Below, one piece after another: positions 33,429 to 41,472 of a stretch of DNA of 64,000 nucleotides (position 1 is its first letter; every line of letters begins with the position of its first letter). A program made the position numbers and the translations under genes. A model generated the notes under the pieces. The model was not told where the DNA came from. It did not search any database and saw nothing but the letters and a program-made list of their open reading frames with translations. Source of the DNA: Sulfurospirillum diekertiae (GTDB lineage Bacteria > Campylobacterota > Campylobacteria > Campylobacterales > Sulfurospirillaceae). Location: the NCBI RefSeq assembly GCF_002309535.1, contig NZ_CP023275.1:1054001-1118000 (forward strand), given 5' to 3'.

Positions 33429-33767
33429 TTATAAAAGTGCCTCGATCTTTCCTTCAAGCTCTTTAATGTGCTGGCGGAGTTTGTCTCCTTCCATGCGGTA
33501 CTGACTGTTGCGTGTACGAAGTGATTTTAGGTCATTTTTGACTTTTTTAAGTTCATCACTTAAAATATCAATATTGCCTAAAGAGCGTTGCAATTGCACT
33601 TGGTATTTGCGGATAACCACTTCGGCATCATTGAGGGTTTGTTTAACGACAATGTTACTGCGCTTTTCTTTACGTAAAAGCGTTTTGAAGTAAAACACCA
33701 TAATCAATAAGTACATGCAAGCGGAAAAAAGTACCGTTGCGATAACCCAGTCAAGTGCCATAGTCAT
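33429..33767 (-). CDS. Small membrane-anchored coiled-coil protein
   Basis: 112 residues; not recognised. One N-terminal hydrophobic helix (about 6-28) is followed by a basic segment and a long predicted coiled coil (about 40-110) rich in Leu, Lys, Glu. Overlaps rpiB by 4 bp (ATGA), so it is co-translated with it. The in-frame Met at residue 3 is an alternative start. Shape resembles small division or envelope scaffolds, but no function can be assigned. Confidence 0.75.
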   Translation of the reverse strand: MTMALDWVIATVLFSACMYLLIMVFYFKTLLRKEKRSNIVVKQTLNDAEVVIRKYQVQLQRSLGNIDILSDELKKVKNDLKSLRTRNSQYRMEGDKLRQHIKELEGKIEALL

Positions 33768-34192
33768 AACTCTATTTTCTTAACACGATCAGCGTGTCTG
33801 CCACCTTCAAATGAGGTAGCACACCATGCTTTGAGCATGGATTCAATAACACCTAGCCCAACAATACGTTGACCAAAACAGAGTACATTCGCATCATTGT
33901 GTGCGCGTGCCATTTCTGCTGTATACGCATCATGACAAAGCGCTGCACGAATACCAATATGCTTATTGGCGGCCAAGCTCATACCGATACCTGAGCCACA
34001 GATAAGAATTCCCTGTGTTGTACTGTTATTGAGAACTTCAAGGCAAAGTGCATGAGCATAATCAGGATAATCAACACGTTGATCGTTAAACGGTCCAAGA
34101 TCAATGACTTCATGACCCATATGGTTTAACAGTGCAATGACATCGGGTTTGATGGCAATGCCTGCATGATCGGTTGCGATAAAAAACTTCAA
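33764..34192 (-). CDS. rpiB: Ribose-5-phosphate isomerase B
   Basis: 142 residues. Interconverts ribose 5-phosphate and ribulose 5-phosphate. Family motifs: Ala-Thr-Asp-His-Ala-Gly near the N terminus, Gly-Ile-Leu-Ile-Cys-Gly-Ser-Gly-Ile-Gly-Met-Ser with the catalytic Cys, and Ala-Arg-Ala-His-Asn-Asp-Ala-Asn-Val-Leu. Part of the minus-strand housekeeping cluster. Confidence 0.93.
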   Translation of the reverse strand: MKFFIATDHAGIAIKPDVIALLNHMGHEVIDLGPFNDQRVDYPDYAHALCLEVLNNSTTQGILICGSGIGMSLAANKHIGIRAALCHDAYTAEMARAHNDANVLCFGQRIVGLGVIESMLKAWCATSFEGGRHADRVKKIEL

Positions 34193-34279
34193 GGAAATGT
34201 CCTTTAACTAGGTAATAGAAATGATTATATCACAAGGATTATTAGAAATTCCAAAAACAGACTCCCCATAGGAAGCCTG

Positions 34280-34930
34280 TTAATATAACCATCCAATTAC
34301 GTAGCGAATGGGTAGAAAAAAGTAGTGTGACAGGGGTGTTGCAATGAAAACAATCAGAATGATCATGCCATAACGCTCTAATGATTCATAAAAGCGCACG
34401 AGCGCGTTCCATCCAAAGATGATACCAAGATAGGTGAGGGCGTGTGAACCATCTAAGGGTGGAATGGGATAGAGATTGAAAAGCCCTAAAACAACGTTGT
34501 AAATCAGTGACTGGATTAAAAAAAAGATGACAAAAACTTCAATAAAGTTGCTTGCATTTCTTAGATCAGGTAAAAAACTCAACATGCCTGCGCACAGAAG
34601 GGCTAGCGTGAAGTTGTAAGCAATACCTGCTAAAGAGACATAAATAGCCGCTTTATAGCCACCATTTCTAATGACGGTGGGTATATAAATCGGTACAGGT
34701 TTTGCCCAACCGAACATAAAAGGAGCACCACTAAAAAAGAGGACAGCTGGAACAATGATCGTTCCTACAAGATCAACGTGAACGATGGGGTTGATGCTCA
34801 AACGACCTTGGTATTTAGCCGTAGTGTCACCATAACGATATGCGACATATCCATGCATAATCTCATGACCAATGATCGCTACCATAAGAGCTAAAACGGT
34901 AGCACTGATCTCAATAATTTTAACTTCCAT
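34280..34930 (-). CDS. Site-2-protease-family (M50) membrane metalloprotease
   Basis: 216 residues, about six hydrophobic helices. Zinc motif His-Glu-Ile-Met-His in the first membrane segment, and the third ligand in Asn-Leu-Tyr-Pro-Ile-Pro-Pro-Leu-Asp-Gly-Ser. This is the compact group without PDZ domain that is common in the phylum. Substrate unknown. Overlaps lepB by 1 bp and is co-transcribed with it. Confidence 0.9.
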   Translation of the reverse strand: MEVKIIEISATVLALMVAIIGHEIMHGYVAYRYGDTTAKYQGRLSINPIVHVDLVGTIIVPAVLFFSGAPFMFGWAKPVPIYIPTVIRNGGYKAAIYVSLAGIAYNFTLALLCAGMLSFLPDLRNASNFIEVFVIFFLIQSLIYNVVLGLFNLYPIPPLDGSHALTYLGIIFGWNALVRFYESLERYGMIILIVFIATPLSHYFFLPIRYVIGWLY

Positions 34931-35757
34931 TAGAAAAAGTTCTCATCGTATTGCATGGATTCGACAAAGCGACCAATGCGGTTCCATCTGATTTTATAGT
35001 CATCATCCCATGAAAAATAGATAAACCAAGGCTTTCCGACAATGAGGCTATAAGGGACACTTCCCCAAAAACGGCTATCGTTAGAGTGGTCGCGGTTATC
35101 GCCCATCATAAAATAGTTATCTTTTTCTACTTTGGCATAAAAAGCGTTAAATCCATAGCCAGAAATACTTGGAAGTTCCTGTACTTGAGCAGGTTTCATG
35201 AAAAGTTGATTTGCCCCTAAGTGCAGTACCATTTGTTGAAAGAGATCAACGGAGTCATCATAGTGAATGCCATGAAATTTTTCAATATAAGGGTTATTGA
35301 CCCAAAGTTTACCGGCAATCGTTTTGATTTTTTCAGCAGGATAGTTGGCTTTAATATATTCATCTCCCTCGCTGAAGTGAATGTAGAGATTTTTCTCTTG
35401 GAAAAGAATTTCATCCCCTTCTGTTGCGACACAACGTTTAACATAATGAACTTTGATATCTTTGGGATAGCGAAAAACGACAATATCCCCACGCTCAGGT
35501 CTATTTCCTTCAATGAGATGTCCATTGCCTTTAAAATCAGGCAAAACAGGAATTTCAAGCCAAGGAAGATGCGGTGTTGGAATACCATAAACAAATTTTT
35601 TCACAAAAAGATGATCACCAATCAAAAGGGTTTTAATCATCGAACCACTAGGAATAACAAAGGCTTGTGCGACAAAAAAGATAACAAATAAAACAATAAT
35701 AAGTGTACCTGTCCAGCTATTGGAAAAGTGGTAAAAACGGTTGAGTAAATTTTTCAT
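34930..35757 (-). CDS. lepB: Signal peptidase I
   Basis: 275 residues. Cleaves signal peptides on the periplasmic side of the inner membrane. N-terminal membrane helix (about 15-33), catalytic Ser in Ile-Pro-Ser-Gly-Ser-Met, catalytic Lys in Ile-Lys-Val-His-Tyr-Val-Lys-Arg, and Gly-Asp-Asn-Arg-Asp-His-Ser-Asn-Asp-Ser-Arg. It would process several secreted products encoded here. folD is 12 bp upstream in the same operon. Confidence 0.95.
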   Translation of the reverse strand: MKNLLNRFYHFSNSWTGTLIIVLFVIFFVAQAFVIPSGSMIKTLLIGDHLFVKKFVYGIPTPHLPWLEIPVLPDFKGNGHLIEGNRPERGDIVVFRYPKDIKVHYVKRCVATEGDEILFQEKNLYIHFSEGDEYIKANYPAEKIKTIAGKLWVNNPYIEKFHGIHYDDSVDLFQQMVLHLGANQLFMKPAQVQELPSISGYGFNAFYAKVEKDNYFMMGDNRDHSNDSRFWGSVPYSLIVGKPWFIYFSWDDDYKIRWNRIGRFVESMQYDENFF

Positions 35758-35769
35758 AGTTTTCCTAAA

Positions 35770-36612
35770 TTATAAACGCTGTTCGGCAGCTTTAATGGTA
35801 TTTTCGAGTAACATGGCAATCGTCATGGGGCCAACTCCTCCTGGAACGGGAGTAATGTAACTGCATTTTGGAGCAACATTGGCAAAGTCAACATCACCCA
35901 CAAGGCGTCCTTCTTCAGTTTTGTTGATACCAATATCAATCACCATGGCACCCTCTTTAATCATGTCGGCAGTAATGAGATTTCGTTTACCTACGCCTAC
36001 AATGACTAGGTCAGCTTTTTGGGTATGTGCTTTAAGATCTTTGGTGAAAATATGGCAAATATCAACCGTTGCGCCTGCATTTAAAAGCAGATTCATCATC
36101 GGTTTTCCAACAATATTACTAGCACCCACAACACACGCATCAAGTCCTTTCGGATCGATATTGTAGTGTGCTAAAAGACGCATAACACCCAGTGGTGTGC
36201 AAGGTACAAAGCTGTCGAGTCCTGCGACTAAACGACCCACATTGAAGGGATGAAAGCCATCGACATCTTTTTTAGGATCAATCGCCTCAATAATTTTTGT
36301 GGTATCAATGTGTTTTGGGAGAGGAAGTTGAACAAGGACTCCATCAATATTTGGGTTGTTGTTAATCATCGTAATGGTTTCTAAAATTTTTTCTTGTGAA
36401 ATAGTAGTTGGCATTTTATGAATAATCGAATAAACACCCGCTGCATCACACGCTTTTTCTTTCATTTTGACATAGGTTTGGCTCGCCGCATCATCACCGA
36501 CTAAAATGACGGCAAGACCGGGAGTAATGCCTTTAAGATTAAGGGCATCGCTCTGTGTTTTGAGCTCTATTTTGATTTGATCTGACAGTGCTTTCCCATC
36601 GAGGATCTGCAT
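35770..36612 (-). CDS. folD: Methylenetetrahydrofolate dehydrogenase / cyclohydrolase
   Basis: 280 residues. Bifunctional NADP-dependent enzyme converting methylene-THF to formyl-THF. Catalytic region Thr-Tyr-Val-Lys-Met-Lys, the Gly-Val-Leu-Val-Gln-Leu-Pro-Leu-Pro signature, Asp-Val-Asp-Gly-Phe-His-Pro, and the cofactor motif Gly-Ala-Ser-Asn-Ile-Val-Gly-Lys-Pro. First gene of the folD-lepB-M50 operon. Confidence 0.95.
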   Translation of the reverse strand: MQILDGKALSDQIKIELKTQSDALNLKGITPGLAVILVGDDAASQTYVKMKEKACDAAGVYSIIHKMPTTISQEKILETITMINNNPNIDGVLVQLPLPKHIDTTKIIEAIDPKKDVDGFHPFNVGRLVAGLDSFVPCTPLGVMRLLAHYNIDPKGLDACVVGASNIVGKPMMNLLLNAGATVDICHIFTKDLKAHTQKADLVIVGVGKRNLITADMIKEGAMVIDIGINKTEEGRLVGDVDFANVAPKCSYITPVPGGVGPMTIAMLLENTIKAAEQRL

Positions 36613-36682
36613 TCAAACATCCTTTTAGTTCATTTTTGATACTATACCAAATTACGAATAAAGAGAGGATAAAGTAGTTTTG

Positions 36683-36970
36683 ATGCGGTTTTTGCTTACA
36701 TGTAACGTGTTCCTATTTTTGTCTATAACACCACTTTTGAGTGAGGATTTTATCTCTAAAATGGAGTATGCGAAGATGCTCTATTCTAACCCTAGAGGCA
36801 TTGGCTGTAACAAATGTCATGGTGAAAAAGCTGAAGGTGCTATTATCTCAAAATACATCTCAAGAGGTAAAGAAGTGACCCTCTCTGCACCTGCGATTAC
36901 CAGCGTTTCTAAAGAACGCTTTTTTCAAGCTTTGACGTCTCAACATAGAGTCATGCCGACTTATTTTTAA
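36683..36970 (+). CDS. Small periplasmic monoheme cytochrome c
   Basis: 95 residues from ATG at 36683. An N-terminal signal peptide (hydrophobic run to about residue 20), one heme-c motif Cys-Asn-Lys-Cys-His, and a C-terminal Met-Pro-Thr-Tyr that can supply the axial Met. A class I type electron carrier for periplasmic respiration. A degenerate palindrome (36695) falls in the signal-peptide coding region and gives Leu-Thr-Cys-Asn, an unusual Cys in a signal sequence. Weak ribosome-binding site. Confidence 0.82.
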   Translation: MRFLLTCNVFLFLSITPLLSEDFISKMEYAKMLYSNPRGIGCNKCHGEKAEGAIISKYISRGKEVTLSAPAITSVSKERFFQALTSQHRVMPTYF

Positions 36971-37081
36971 CATGGCAGGAGATTGATAGTTTGTATTATT
37001 ACGTCTCAAGTGAAGTGAAAAAGTAGTTTGTATAGAAACTTTCTGTAAAATTTTAAAAAATAATCAATGAGGATCATGAAA

Positions 37082-38368
37082 ATGCACTATGATAAAAGCA
37101 TTAAAGCATATGAAAAAGCTCAAAATGTCATTCCTGGTGGTGTAGATTCTCCTGTACGCGCGTTTAAAAGCGTAGGAGGAACACCTCTGTTTATCAAAAA
37201 AGGCGAGGGTGCGTATCTTTTTGATGTCGATCACAATCGTTATGTCGATTACGTCCAAAGTTGGGGACCCCTTATCTTTGGGCATGCTAATAAAACCATC
37301 GAAAAAGCGGTCATTAAAGCGGTTAAAAAAGGGCTCAGTTTTGGAGCACCTACGAAAGCAGAAACAAAACTTGCAAGCCTCATCTGCTCGCTCTTTCCTG
37401 AGATTGATAAAGTTCGTTTTGTCAGTAGTGGAACAGAGGCGGTTATGAGTGCGATTAGACTCGCGCGAGGCTTTACATGTAAAGATGATATTATCAAATT
37501 TGAGGGTTGCTACCATGGGCACAGTGACTCCCTTTTAGTACAAGCAGGCAGTGGCGCTGTGACCTTTGGAACGCCTAGTTCTCCAGGTGTTCCCGCCGAT
37601 CTTACGAAACATACGCTTTTAGCCAAATACAATGATATTAAAAGTGTCAAAGAGTGTTTTAAAAACTCTAAAAACATTGCCTGTATTATTATCGAACCAC
37701 TGGCCGGCAATATGGGTTTTGTTCCTGCTGATGCAAAATTTTTGGAAGAGTTAAGAGTTTTATGTGATAAACATGGAACACTGCTTATTTTTGATGAGGT
37801 CATGAGCGGTTTTAGAGCAAGCCTCAAAGGGGCACAAGGAATTTATTCAACCGTACCCGATTTGGTAACGTTTGGAAAAGTCATTGGTGGCGGTATGCCC
37901 GTGGGTGCCTTTGGTGGACGTGCTGAAATCATGGATAAACTCTCTCCTGATGGTCCAGTCTACCAAGCAGGAACACTGAGTGGAAATCCTGTGGCGATGG
38001 CAGCAGGACTCGCTTCATTAGAGCAAATTATGGATGATGAAGCGTTGTATATTAGACTTGAAAAAAAGGCTAAGAGACTGGTGGAGGGACTTAAAGAAGC
38101 TGCTCAGGTATCGGGTATTTCGCTTCAAGTTTCAGCCATTGGTTCCATGTTTGGCTTTTTCTTTAATGACAAACCCGTGAAAAATTTTGAGGATGCTCTT
38201 AAAAGTAATACTACATGTTTTGCTGCCTTTCATCAAGGTATGCTACGTGAGGGTTTTTACTTTGCGTGCTCTCAGTTTGAAACAGGTTTTATCTCTGATG
38301 CTATAAGTGATGAGATGATTGAAGAGACCATTGAGGCAGCGATTAAAGTATTTGAAGAGATTGCATGA
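37082..38368 (+). CDS. hemL: Glutamate-1-semialdehyde 2,1-aminomutase
   Basis: 428 residues from ATG at 37082, chosen because GAGGA is about 8 bp upstream; ATGs at 37076 and 37067 are in frame. PLP enzyme making 5-aminolevulinate for heme and tetrapyrroles. Signatures: [11 protein letters not shown], Ser-Ser-Gly-Thr-Glu-Ala, and PLP-lysine in Thr-Phe-Gly-Lys-Val-Ile-Gly-Gly-Gly. A perfect palindrome (37472) is read as Phe-Thr-Cys-Lys. First of a tightly overlapping set with the AtpZ-like gene. Confidence 0.94.
   Translation: MHYDKSIKAYEKAQNVIPGGVDSPVRAFKSVGGTPLFIKKGEGAYLFDVDHNRYVDYVQSWGPLIFGHANKTIEKAVIKAVKKGLSFGAPTKAETKLASLICSLFPEIDKVRFVSSGTEAVMSAIRLARGFTCKDDIIKFEGCYHGHSDSLLVQAGSGAVTFGTPSSPGVPADLTKHTLLAKYNDIKSVKECFKNSKNIACIIIEPLAGNMGFVPADAKFLEELRVLCDKHGTLLIFDEVMSGFRASLKGAQGIYSTVPDLVTFGKVIGGGMPVGAFGGRAEIMDKLSPDGPVYQAGTLSGNPVAMAAGLASLEQIMDDEALYIRLEKKAKRLVEGLKEAAQVSGISLQVSAIGSMFGFFFNDKPVKNFEDALKSNTTCFAAFHQGMLREGFYFACSQFETGFISDAISDEMIEETIEAAIKVFEEIA
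37472..37483. repeat. 12-bp palindrome TTTACATGTAAA inside hemL
   Basis: Perfect copy in the second permitted frame, read as Phe-Thr-Cys-Lys. Confidence 0.95.
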
Positions 38369-38661
38369 GTGAAAAACCAAAATACGGCAAACTGATCGAA
38401 GGGGCTGAACAGCTCTCATTAGGCATTTCCATTGTGGTAGCAGTGCTCATTGGTATTGGTGTAGGCATGTTAATGAGCAATGTGTTTAACACGCCATGGC
38501 TTTTATGGGTTGGTGTTTTTTGGGGCGTGGGTGGCGCAATTTTAAATGTCTACAAAGCTTACAAAAAAAACGTTGCTTCCTTAGATGAGCTCAAAGATGA
38601 TGTGCGCTATAAAAAATACCAACAAACCAAAGATGATGATGAAGATGACGACGACAAGTAG
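38365..38661 (+). CDS. AtpZ/AtpI-family small membrane protein
   Basis: 98 residues, two hydrophobic helices (about 18-40 and 45-62), then a charged tail that ends in a run of Asp and Lys. The Gln-Leu-Ser-Leu-Gly-Ile helix and Pro-Trp-Leu-Leu turn fit the AtpZ/AtpI group linked with F0F1 ATP synthase assembly or magnesium uptake. It overlaps hemL by 4 bp and the next gene by about 17 bp. Confidence 0.8.
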   Translation: MSEKPKYGKLIEGAEQLSLGISIVVAVLIGIGVGMLMSNVFNTPWLLWVGVFWGVGGAILNVYKAYKKNVASLDELKDDVRYKKYQQTKDDDEDDDDK

Positions 38662-39145
38662 GCTTTTGCGCTTTTATCTTTTAGGGGATGTTTTTGTCAT
38701 ACTTCTCTCATTATTTCAAGGCGGTGAATGGCTTTTAAACACGCAAATAGCGTTTGTTTGTTCACTGCTGATTACATTGGCATCGTTTCGCTCGTACCAT
38801 ACATTTGTGACACGTCGTGTTGATGCTGGACTGATTCCTGATGATAAATTTGATCAATACTATGAGGACGACACAGAAGAAGATGATGAAAAAGAAAATG
38901 TTGCTCCAAAAGTCGCTAAAGTAGGCTTTAAACAGAGTTTTCAAAATCTTGCTTTAAGCTATAAAAGTGCACTTTCACTGTATCGTATCCTTTCGTATGG
39001 TGTACTATTTTTAGCCGTACTTTTTTTAATTCGACATGATATTTTGGATGCAGTTGCTTTTTTTGTGGGCTTAAGTGTAGTTCCACTCTCAAGCTTTTTA
39101 TCTGTTTTGTTTGTTAAAAAGGGATTGAATGAAACGAATGAGTAA
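38645..39145 (+). CDS. Uncharacterised four-helix membrane protein after AtpZ
   Basis: About 166 residues if started at ATG 38645; several in-frame ATGs from 38585 make the start uncertain, and the preferred start lies inside the end of the AtpZ-like gene. Two hydrophobic segments near the N terminus, a very acidic loop (Tyr-Glu-Asp-Asp-Thr-Glu-Glu-Asp-Asp-Glu), and two more near the C terminus. Not recognised. Context between AtpZ-like and mqnC suggests a bioenergetic membrane role, which is only inference. Confidence 0.75.
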   Translation: MTTTSRLLRFYLLGDVFVILLSLFQGGEWLLNTQIAFVCSLLITLASFRSYHTFVTRRVDAGLIPDDKFDQYYEDDTEEDDEKENVAPKVAKVGFKQSFQNLALSYKSALSLYRILSYGVLFLAVLFLIRHDILDAVAFFVGLSVVPLSSFLSVLFVKKGLNETNE

Positions 39146-40178
39146 TGAAGAGGCCTTACGTCTAATTCGTGAGGCAGATCTTAATACATTAGGTGAGATG
39201 GCGTTGAAGCGTAAAATGGAGCTTCACCCTGAAAATTTGACAACATTTGTCGTAGATCGTAACATCAATTATACGAATGTCTGTTGGGTTGATTGTAAAT
39301 TTTGTGCTTTTTACCGTCATCATAAAGAAGATGAAGCGTATGTCCTCTCTTTCGAAGAGATTGGTCAAAAAATTGAAGAGTTGATTGAAATCGGTGGAAC
39401 GCAAATCCTGTTTCAAGGCGGTGTTCATCCCAAGCTTAAAATCGAATGGTATGAAGAGTTGGTGGATTGGATTAGTACGAATTATCCGAGCATCACCATT
39501 CATGGATTTTCAGCTATTGAGATTGATTACATCGCTAAGATTTCGAAGATCAGTTATCAAGAGGTGCTCCTACGCCTTCAGAAAAAAGGACTTTACAGCA
39601 TTCCTGGCGCTGGGGCTGAGATACTCAGTGATCGTGTTCGTGATATCATTGCTCCTAAAAAATTAGGGAGTGAAGAGTGGTTAGGTGTACACAGAGCCGC
39701 TCATAAAATCGGTATGCGTTCAACCGCTACTATGATGTTTGGAACATTGGAAAGTGATGAAGAGATCATCGAACATTGGGAAAAAATTAGAGAGCTTCAA
39801 GATGAAACAGGCGGCTTTAGAGCGTTCATCATGTGGAGTTTTCAAAGCGATCATACGAAACTTAAAGAGGAACATCCTGAGATTAAAAAACAGTCATCAA
39901 ACCGTTACCTCAGGCTTCTCGCCGTGAGTCGGTTGTACCTTGATAATTTCAAAAACATCCAAAGTTCGTGGGTCACGCAAGGTAGTTACATCGGTCAGCT
40001 CGCTTTGATGTTTGGAGCGAATGATCTAGGCAGTACAATGATGGAAGAAAATGTGGTCAAAGCGGCAGGTGCAGCAAACCGTATGAATCAAACGGAGATG
40101 ATACAACTCATCAAAGACATCGGTTCCATCCCCGCCAAACGTGATACGTCGTACACGATTTTGGAGAAGTTCGCATGA
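39129..40178 (+). CDS. mqnC: Dehypoxanthine futalosine cyclase (radical SAM)
   Basis: 349 residues. Radical SAM cluster motif Cys-Trp-Val-Asp-Cys-Lys-Phe-Cys (CxxxCxxC) near residue 52. C-terminal Leu-Gly-Ser-Thr-Met-Met-Glu-Glu-Asn-Val-Val is typical of MqnC. It closes dehypoxanthine futalosine to the cyclic form in the futalosine route to menaquinone, the route used by Campylobacterota. AAAGGGA Shine-Dalgarno; 17-bp overlap with the previous gene. Confidence 0.93.
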   Translation: MKRMSNEEALRLIREADLNTLGEMALKRKMELHPENLTTFVVDRNINYTNVCWVDCKFCAFYRHHKEDEAYVLSFEEIGQKIEELIEIGGTQILFQGGVHPKLKIEWYEELVDWISTNYPSITIHGFSAIEIDYIAKISKISYQEVLLRLQKKGLYSIPGAGAEILSDRVRDIIAPKKLGSEEWLGVHRAAHKIGMRSTATMMFGTLESDEEIIEHWEKIRELQDETGGFRAFIMWSFQSDHTKLKEEHPEIKKQSSNRYLRLLAVSRLYLDNFKNIQSSWVTQGSYIGQLALMFGANDLGSTMMEENVVKAAGAANRMNQTEMIQLIKDIGSIPAKRDTSYTILEKFA

Positions 40179-41472
40179 AAAAACTATTTTTTACAATTAT
40201 GATTTTGTTACAAGGAGTATTAGTGAGTCAAGAGATTAGTCAAATCAATGTTAATGGTGTTGAAATTCCTATCGTATTTGAAAAGGACGCTTCACTCCCT
40301 CTCGTTTCAGTACAACTTGTCGTCAAAAATGCAGGTAGCATGGAAGATGGTGCGAATGAAGGTATTGCGAAGTTTCTAGCAGGAATGTTGGGTGAAGGTA
40401 CCAAAGAGATGGGAGCAACGGCATTTGCAGAGGAGCTTGAGTTTCGTGCTATTTCATTGGATGCTCATGCCGGTGTTGAAACATTGGTTTTTGAAGCCTC
40501 CGCCTTAAAGAGCAGTTTCCTTATGCTTTGGAGATGATGAAAAAGCTTCTAAAAAGCCCAAATCTTACAAAAGAGAGTTTTGATAAGATCAAGCTTTTGA
40601 CCCTTGGAATGCTCTCCAATAAAGAGAGTGATTTTGACTACATTGCCAACCTTAATCTTCAAAAACTCATCTTTGAAAATACTCCTTTTGCCCATGCCTA
40701 CAGTGGGGATGTTAAAAGTATCAAGGCGCTTAAACTCAAAGATGTTGAGAACTTTTACAAAGAGCGCATTAACTTAGAGAGCCTGATTATCGTTGCGGGT
40801 GGGGACATTGACTTAGAGGCGTTAAAAAAACTTCTCTTACCTGTCCTTACTGAAATTAAGCATGGAAAACGAACGACGATGCCTTATTTTGATGCCAATA
40901 AAAATGCTAAAGAGCTCATCGTTCAAAAAGAGAGCGAGCAGGCGTATATCTATTTTGGCGCACCTTTCTACATGAAAAGTGGCGATCCTGAGGCGTACAA
41001 AGCCAAAGTGGCGAGCTTCATTTTAGGGGAGAGTGGTTTTGGAAGTCGTTTGATGGAAGAGGTGCGTGTGAAGCGAGGACTGGCGTATTCCAGTTACAGC
41101 AGGAGTAGCATCGGCAAATCCAGCAGTAGTTTTACAGGGCATCTTCAAACGAAAAATGAGAACTTGGACGAAGCAAAAAAAGTGGTTGCTGCTGAGATCA
41201 AACGTTTTGTGGAAGAGGGTGTTACCGAAGATGAATTGGCACAAGCCAAACGCTTTTTACTAGGCTCCGAACCGCTTCGCAACGAGACACTTTCACAACG
41301 CCTTTCTCGTGCTTTTTTTGAGTACTACAGCGGGTTTGAGTTGGGACACTCTAAAAAACAGTTGGAAAAAATCGAGGCATTGAGCCTTGAAGATTTGAAC
41401 AGCTTCATTAAAAAACACGATGAGATCACAGCCCTTAGTTTCTCAGTAGTCACGAAACGTGAAAAACCTTGA
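40175..41472 (+). pseudogene. M16-family (insulinase-like) peptidase, frameshifted
   Basis: Two adjacent frames together make one M16-type protein of about 430 residues. The first (40175-40537) has a signal peptide and the N-terminal domain to Ala-Ser-Ala-Leu-Lys; the second covers the rest, ending near 41472. Reading across TTAAAGAGCAG near 40505-40513 with one more base restores Leu-Lys-Glu-Gln-Phe-Pro-Tyr-Ala-Leu-Glu-Met-Met, which is what relatives have. So one A or G seems lost in a short purine run. The N-terminal domain lacks the HxxEH zinc motif, as in other inactive partner-type M16 proteins of the phylum. May be a real mutation or a sequence error. Confidence 0.8.

Noticed and set aside
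40175-41472. Two separate genes in the M16 region.
   Set aside because: The first frame ends with four non-family residues and the second begins mid-domain; one base restores a continuous family-like sequence.
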